Assembly: GCA_027297005.1 (NCBI GenBank)
Contig: JAPUIN010000178.1
Location: 1 to 9,022 of the forward strand
From: Acidobacteriota bacterium
Lineage (GTDB): Bacteria; Acidobacteriota; Polarisedimenticolia; Gp22-AA2
Direction of reading: 5' to 3'
DNA length: 9,022 nt
Notes under the pieces: generated by a model
Databases searched by the model: none
Told to the model about the DNA's origin: nothing
What the model saw: the letters and a program-made list of their open reading frames with translations, nothing else
Program-made: the position numbers and the translations under genes
Shown here: positions 5,669 to 9,022 of the stretch, in pieces
How the letters are laid out: each line of letters begins with the position of its first letter
How positions within the stretch are numbered: the first letter of the stretch is position 1

Positions 5669-8371
5669 TCAGTTGCGCAGACGCCGCACCGCGGCGGCCC
5701 CTGCGCGCTCCCGCCGCTGACGGCGGATGAAGATCAGCACCCCCAGGAGAAACACGGGGATCGGGGGGGCCAGGACGGCGAACGTCCGGATCCCGCTCTG
5801 GATCGACCGGATCTGCGCCTCCATCATCTCCTTGCTCCCCTGAACCTTGGCCTCTTTCTCAGACTCGATGTTCGCCTTCATCGCCTCGAAGCGGCGGCTC
5901 TCCACCTCCTGGATATTGCGCGCCATGATCTGCTTGGTCTGCTCGTCGAGATCGGGGCGCTGGCGCACCTCGTTGACCTTCTCGTCGAGACGCTGCTGAG
6001 CCTCCGCCAGCGCCCGCTCCGCCTCGGTCTCGGCCTCCTTCTCCTCTCTCGTGCGCTGCTCGATGAACTGCCGCGTCTGCGCCTCCACCCGCTGCAGCGT
6101 GCGGTGCTTCACCCGCCGGCTGCGCAAATCGACGAACGACTCGTCCCCGAGCAGCATATCGATGCTGTTCAGGAAGAAGGTCACGTTGTCGAAGTTGAGG
6201 TTCGGTGGGCCGATGCGCCGGATCTCGAAGAATTGATCGGAGATGAAATCGAGATCGGCGATGACGATCACGTTCGTGGAAACCGCGGCCTCCACCCCGT
6301 CGGCCGCCTCGTCTCCGGCGGCATCAACGGCCGGGCCGTCCCCCGACGTCCCGCGCACGTGCGCCGCCACGATGTAGTCGACCGGATCGGCCCGGTGCGG
6401 CAGGTTCCGTGTGAGTTGCGCGCCGAACAGGCTGCGGCGCACCAGTTGATGGTACATGAAGCCGCCCGACAGTCGCCCCGTCTTCATGATCGGCTCGAAG
6501 TCGAAGCCGGGTTGCCCGGTCGGCTCGATCGTCCCCGGGTAAAGCAGGACCATCTCCTGGAGAGCCTGGCTGGCACGATGATCGGGGTTGAAGGTGTCGG
6601 GGTTCTCGTTTCCCGATCCGAGGAAGACGACCTCTTCCGGCAGATGCGCCAGGTCGGGGTGCGGGTTGTAGGCGTCCCAGATGACCCGCCCGGGATCCCA
6701 GTTCACCCCGAACCGCGCCATCATCGCGCGAACGTTTCCTTTCTGTTTCGGGGGGGGGCCCTGCTGCATGAACGGGTTGCGATTTGCGCCGGGACGCTCG
6801 ACCGGCGCGAGGCCGATGTCGATCAACGGCAGCGGGTCGATCAGGAGCAGGGCCGGGTTCCCGCTCTCGATGAAATCGGCAACGTTGTCCATCTCCTCCT
6901 GAGAGAGGGACGACGGCAGCGCGACGACCAGGCCGTCCGGATCCTGCGTGATCGGAACCGCGGGGGAGATCTGCACGACCTCGTACTGTTTCTTGAGTTC
7001 GGCGACGACCGGCCATTGCGGACGGCTCTGAAATGTCTGAAAATCCATCCCGCCGAACAGCTTTGCCTCCGAGGTGACGACGCCGACCCGCTTGCGCTCC
7101 GTCTTGGCCACGACCCGGATGCTGCGGGTGATCTCGTACTCGGCCGGCAGGCCGCGGTCGAAGAAGGGGATGACCTGCTCCTCGGCGCCGCAGGTGAAGG
7201 CGATCCCCATGAAGACGTCCATGAACCCGGTCCGGGCGCTGCCGATGTTCGGCAGCTGCCGGTGCGTGATCCCGAACTTTTCGCGCGCTTCACGGGCGAG
7301 CGCTGTGTACGGCTCGGTCTCCTCCACGAGCAGCTGAATGCGCGCCCCGCCGATGGCATCGATCTCCCTGAGGATCCCCAGGATGTTGGTTCGTGTCTGC
7401 ACGTATTGCTCCGGCACCTCCAGGCTGATGTACGCCTGGATGAAGACCGGCCGGTCGGCCGACAGCTCGGACAGGAGAGCGCGGGTCTCGGAGCTCAGCG
7501 AATGGAGACGCTCCGCGGTCACGTCCAGTCGGATCCTCGCCCACCCGGCGGTGGCGCCAATGCTGATCAGCGCTACGGCCAGGGCGACCGAGCGTACCGT
7601 ATGATGCACCCACATCGGGTAGCCGTCTGCCTTAGGCGGCCAGTGCCGGCGCCCGATCAGCAGCACGTTGAGATAAAGAAGAAACCCCGCGATAGCGAGG
7701 AAGTAGAGCAGCGCCGAGGCGCTGACGACCCCCCGTGCCAGATCGGAGAAGTGCAGGTCGACACCGAGCGGCGCCAGCATGTGGCCGAACGTCGGGCTGA
7801 AGATGCTGGCCGCCGAGTCGATGAAGACGAACAGGCCTGACAGCACCGCGCCGAGGATGAACGCGATCGTCGCGTTTGACGTCAGGAGCGATGCCAGCAT
7901 CCCGACCGCGATCAACGCGCCGCCCAACAACCAGTAACCGAGGTAGTTTCCCAGCATCAGACCGAGGTCGGGGCTGCCTAGCCATAGCAGCACGACGATG
8001 TGACTGAGCGACAGCACGAGGGACACGGTGTAGATGCCAAGGGTCGAAAGATACTTGCCCAACACGATCTCGCCGTCGGTGGCGGGGAGGGTGAGCAGAA
8101 GCTCGTCCGTCCCCTGCTTGCGCTCCTCCGACCAGACCGACATGGTCAGGGCGGGAATGAAGAACAGGAGCAGGTACGGGAAGAGCGCGTTGAGCTGATC
8201 GAGGTTGGCCAGATTGTTCGAGAAAAACCGGCGTTGCCAGAACGCGGCCGCCGCGCTGAGGAAGATGAACAGCGTGATGAACACGTAACCGGTCGGGTTC
8301 GTGAAGTAGATCCTCGAATCCCTCTTCACGATCGACCAGATGAGGCGAAAGTTGATCGGTATCTTCTTCAT
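5669..8371 (-). CDS. Fused ABC-2 permease (GldF-like) and GldG-like protein
   Basis: A 900-residue fusion. Residues 1-243 form an ABC-2-type permease with six predicted helices (near 29-47, 64-80, 108-131, 143-163, 167-186, 216-239) and the cytoplasmic segment SVWSEERKQGTDELLLTLP (78-96), typical of GldF. A seventh helix (about 258-278) begins a GldG-like region (about 252-750) that starts LDVTAERLHSLSSETRALL and continues with the GldG/IFT52-type fold (IQAYIS, KRVGVVTSEAKLFG, LLLIDPLP, VIADLDFISD). Then comes a charged coiled coil (about 758-855), a final helix (863-882) and a basic tail. In gliding Bacteroidota GldF and GldG are separate proteins. GGAGAG (8380-8385) lies 8 nt before the ATG and the ATPase stop is 19 nt upstream, so co-expression is likely. 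A 9-base G/C run at 6750-6758 encodes part of the GPPP segment near residue 540. Substrate unknown. Confidence 0.92.
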   Translation of the reverse strand: MKKIPINFRLIWSIVKRDSRIYFTNPTGYVFITLFIFLSAAAAFWQRRFFSNNLANLDQLNALFPYLLLFFIPALTMSVWSEERKQGTDELLLTLPATDGEIVLGKYLSTLGIYTVSLVLSLSHIVVLLWLGSPDLGLMLGNYLGYWLLGGALIAVGMLASLLTSNATIAFILGAVLSGLFVFIDSAASIFSPTFGHMLAPLGVDLHFSDLARGVVSASALLYFLAIAGFLLYLNVLLIGRRHWPPKADGYPMWVHHTVRSVALAVALISIGATAGWARIRLDVTAERLHSLSSETRALLSELSADRPVFIQAYISLEVPEQYVQTRTNILGILREIDAIGGARIQLLVEETEPYTALAREAREKFGITHRQLPNIGSARTGFMDVFMGIAFTCGAEEQVIPFFDRGLPAEYEITRSIRVVAKTERKRVGVVTSEAKLFGGMDFQTFQSRPQWPVVAELKKQYEVVQISPAVPITQDPDGLVVALPSSLSQEEMDNVADFIESGNPALLLIDPLPLIDIGLAPVERPGANRNPFMQQGPPPKQKGNVRAMMARFGVNWDPGRVIWDAYNPHPDLAHLPEEVVFLGSGNENPDTFNPDHRASQALQEMVLLYPGTIEPTGQPGFDFEPIMKTGRLSGGFMYHQLVRRSLFGAQLTRNLPHRADPVDYIVAAHVRGTSGDGPAVDAAGDEAADGVEAAVSTNVIVIADLDFISDQFFEIRRIGPPNLNFDNVTFFLNSIDMLLGDESFVDLRSRRVKHRTLQRVEAQTRQFIEQRTREEKEAETEAERALAEAQQRLDEKVNEVRQRPDLDEQTKQIMARNIQEVESRRFEAMKANIESEKEAKVQGSKEMMEAQIRSIQSGIRTFAVLAPPIPVFLLGVLIFIRRQRRERAGAAAVRRLRN

Positions 8372-8390
8372 ATCTGGCTCTCTCCGGGTC

Positions 8391-9022
8391 TCATTGACCG
8401 TCGGCGGGCGGCGTCGGGGGTGGCGGGGACTCGGGTCGTCCCCGGTCGGACGACGAACGGGCCGGCTCCCCGGTGGCCGGTTCCGCGGGGGGACGGGCCG
8501 AAGCCGGCCGCCCCCGATCGGTCATGCGGTAGAACGTCTCCTCGAGCGAACCGTCCCTGCGCAGATCGTTCGGGGTGCCGTCGAAGATCAGTCGTCCCTC
8601 GTGAATGAAGAGCACGCGATCGGCGACCGCCTCCACCTCCTGCAGGATGTGGGTCGAGATCATCACGGTCTTCGTCTTGCCCAGCTTCTGGAGGTTGATT
8701 CTGAAATCGCGGATCTGGTTCGGATCGAGTCCGGCGGTCGGCTCGTCCATGATCAGAACGCTCGGATCGTGGAGAAGGGCCTGGGCCAGCCCGACGCGCT
8801 GACGGAATCCTTTCGACAGCTTGCTGATCGGACGGTCGAGCACATCGTCCAGGGCGCACTGCTCGATCACGGTGTCGATCCGGCGATCGAGAGCATCCCC
8901 TTGGATCCCCCGCGCCTCACCGAAGAACTCGAGGAGCTCGAGCGGCGTCATGTTCAGGTACAGCGGTCCGTTCTCGGGCAGGTAGCCGAGTTGCCTCGCC
9001 GCCTCCAGCCGCCGGGTGCGGA
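8391..9022 (-). CDS. ABC transporter ATP-binding protein, GldA-like (partial, N-terminus outside window)
   Basis: The frame runs off the right edge; 209 residues are visible. The Walker A loop is beyond the window. Visible in order are the Q-loop region GYLPENGPLY (about 8960-8989; Glu follows Pro, as in many GldA-type ATPases), the signature LSKGFRQRVG (about 8790-8819), Walker B VLIMDEPTAGLDP (about 8718-8756) and the switch histidine in ISTHILQE (near 8650). This is the cytoplasmic motor of an ABC-2 exporter and should pair with the fused permease encoded next. The ATG at 8951 is internal: the frame upstream still reads conserved ABC sequence. After the usual end (DGSLEETFYRMT) there are about 40 extra residues rich in Pro, Arg, Ala and Ser, probably disordered. 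Its true length and Walker A integrity cannot be judged here. Confidence 0.93.
   Translation of the reverse strand, partial: RTRRLEAARQLGYLPENGPLYLNMTPLELLEFFGEARGIQGDALDRRIDTVIEQCALDDVLDRPISKLSKGFRQRVGLAQALLHDPSVLIMDEPTAGLDPNQIRDFRINLQKLGKTKTVMISTHILQEVEAVADRVLFIHEGRLIFDGTPNDLRRDGSLEETFYRMTDRGRPASARPPAEPATGEPARSSSDRGRPESPPPPTPPADGQ

Noticed and set aside
6104..7840. 578-codon open frame on the plus strand opposite the fused GldF-GldG gene
   Set aside because: The opposite strand has membrane helices, GldG motifs, a ribosome site and operon spacing. The antisense product shows only His/Arg/Asp-rich composition typical of shadow frames.
8949..8951. ATG at 8951 as the start of the ATPase
   Set aside because: The frame upstream continues with conserved ABC sequence (QLGYLPENGPLY), so this Met is internal and the gene runs off the window.

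Overview
The window is high-GC (roughly 60-65% by eye) bacterial chromosome with long, tightly packed genes, mostly on the minus strand. The genes suggest a Gram-negative bacterium: a GT2 glycosyltransferase of the LPS-core (WaaE/KdtX-like) type, a lipoprotein with a lipobox, and a GldA/GldFG/DUF4340 ABC cassette of a kind I associate with Planctomycetota, Acidobacteriota and similar uncultured phyla. No rRNA, tRNA, CRISPR array, transposase or integrase is visible. The phylum is an inference from family resemblance only.

Layout, left to right. 2-88 (+): last 28 codons of a gene with a TPR-like sequence, cut by the window edge. 128-970 (-): GT2 glycosyltransferase, convergent with that fragment, with a candidate sigma70-type promoter at 1099-1127. 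1187-3340 (-): a 717-residue REC-PAS-GGDEF-EAL protein for c-di-GMP signalling. Its GGDEF motif is intact, but its EAL domain has lost at least one key acidic residue, so it is more likely a cyclase or a sensor than a phosphodiesterase. 3341-3843: a divergent intergenic region of about 500 bases with a tandem 17-bp repeat next to the regulator start and several strong inverted repeats. 3844-4179 (+): a short cysteine-rich lipoprotein with a Pro/Asp/Glu repeat tail, not recognised as a known family. 4180-4241: a short convergent spacer with two GC-rich hairpins.

4242-9022 (-): an apparent operon transcribed from the right edge leftward. It encodes an ABC ATPase (GldA type, N-terminus outside the window), a fused permease plus GldG-like protein of 900 residues, and a membrane-anchored DUF4340 protein. 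Spacing is tight (19 nt, then a 29-nt gap or a 1-nt overlap depending on the start chosen). The three products probably form one envelope ABC complex: the ATPase powers a six-helix permease whose fused GldG domain and DUF4340 partner work on the periplasmic side. The substrate is unknown. In Bacteroidota the homologous GldA/F/G proteins are needed for gliding, but nothing else here indicates gliding.

The best candidates for something undescribed are the Cys-rich lipoprotein with its structured upstream region, the altered EAL domain with an insertion before GGDEF, and the GldF-GldG fusion with its coiled-coil extension.
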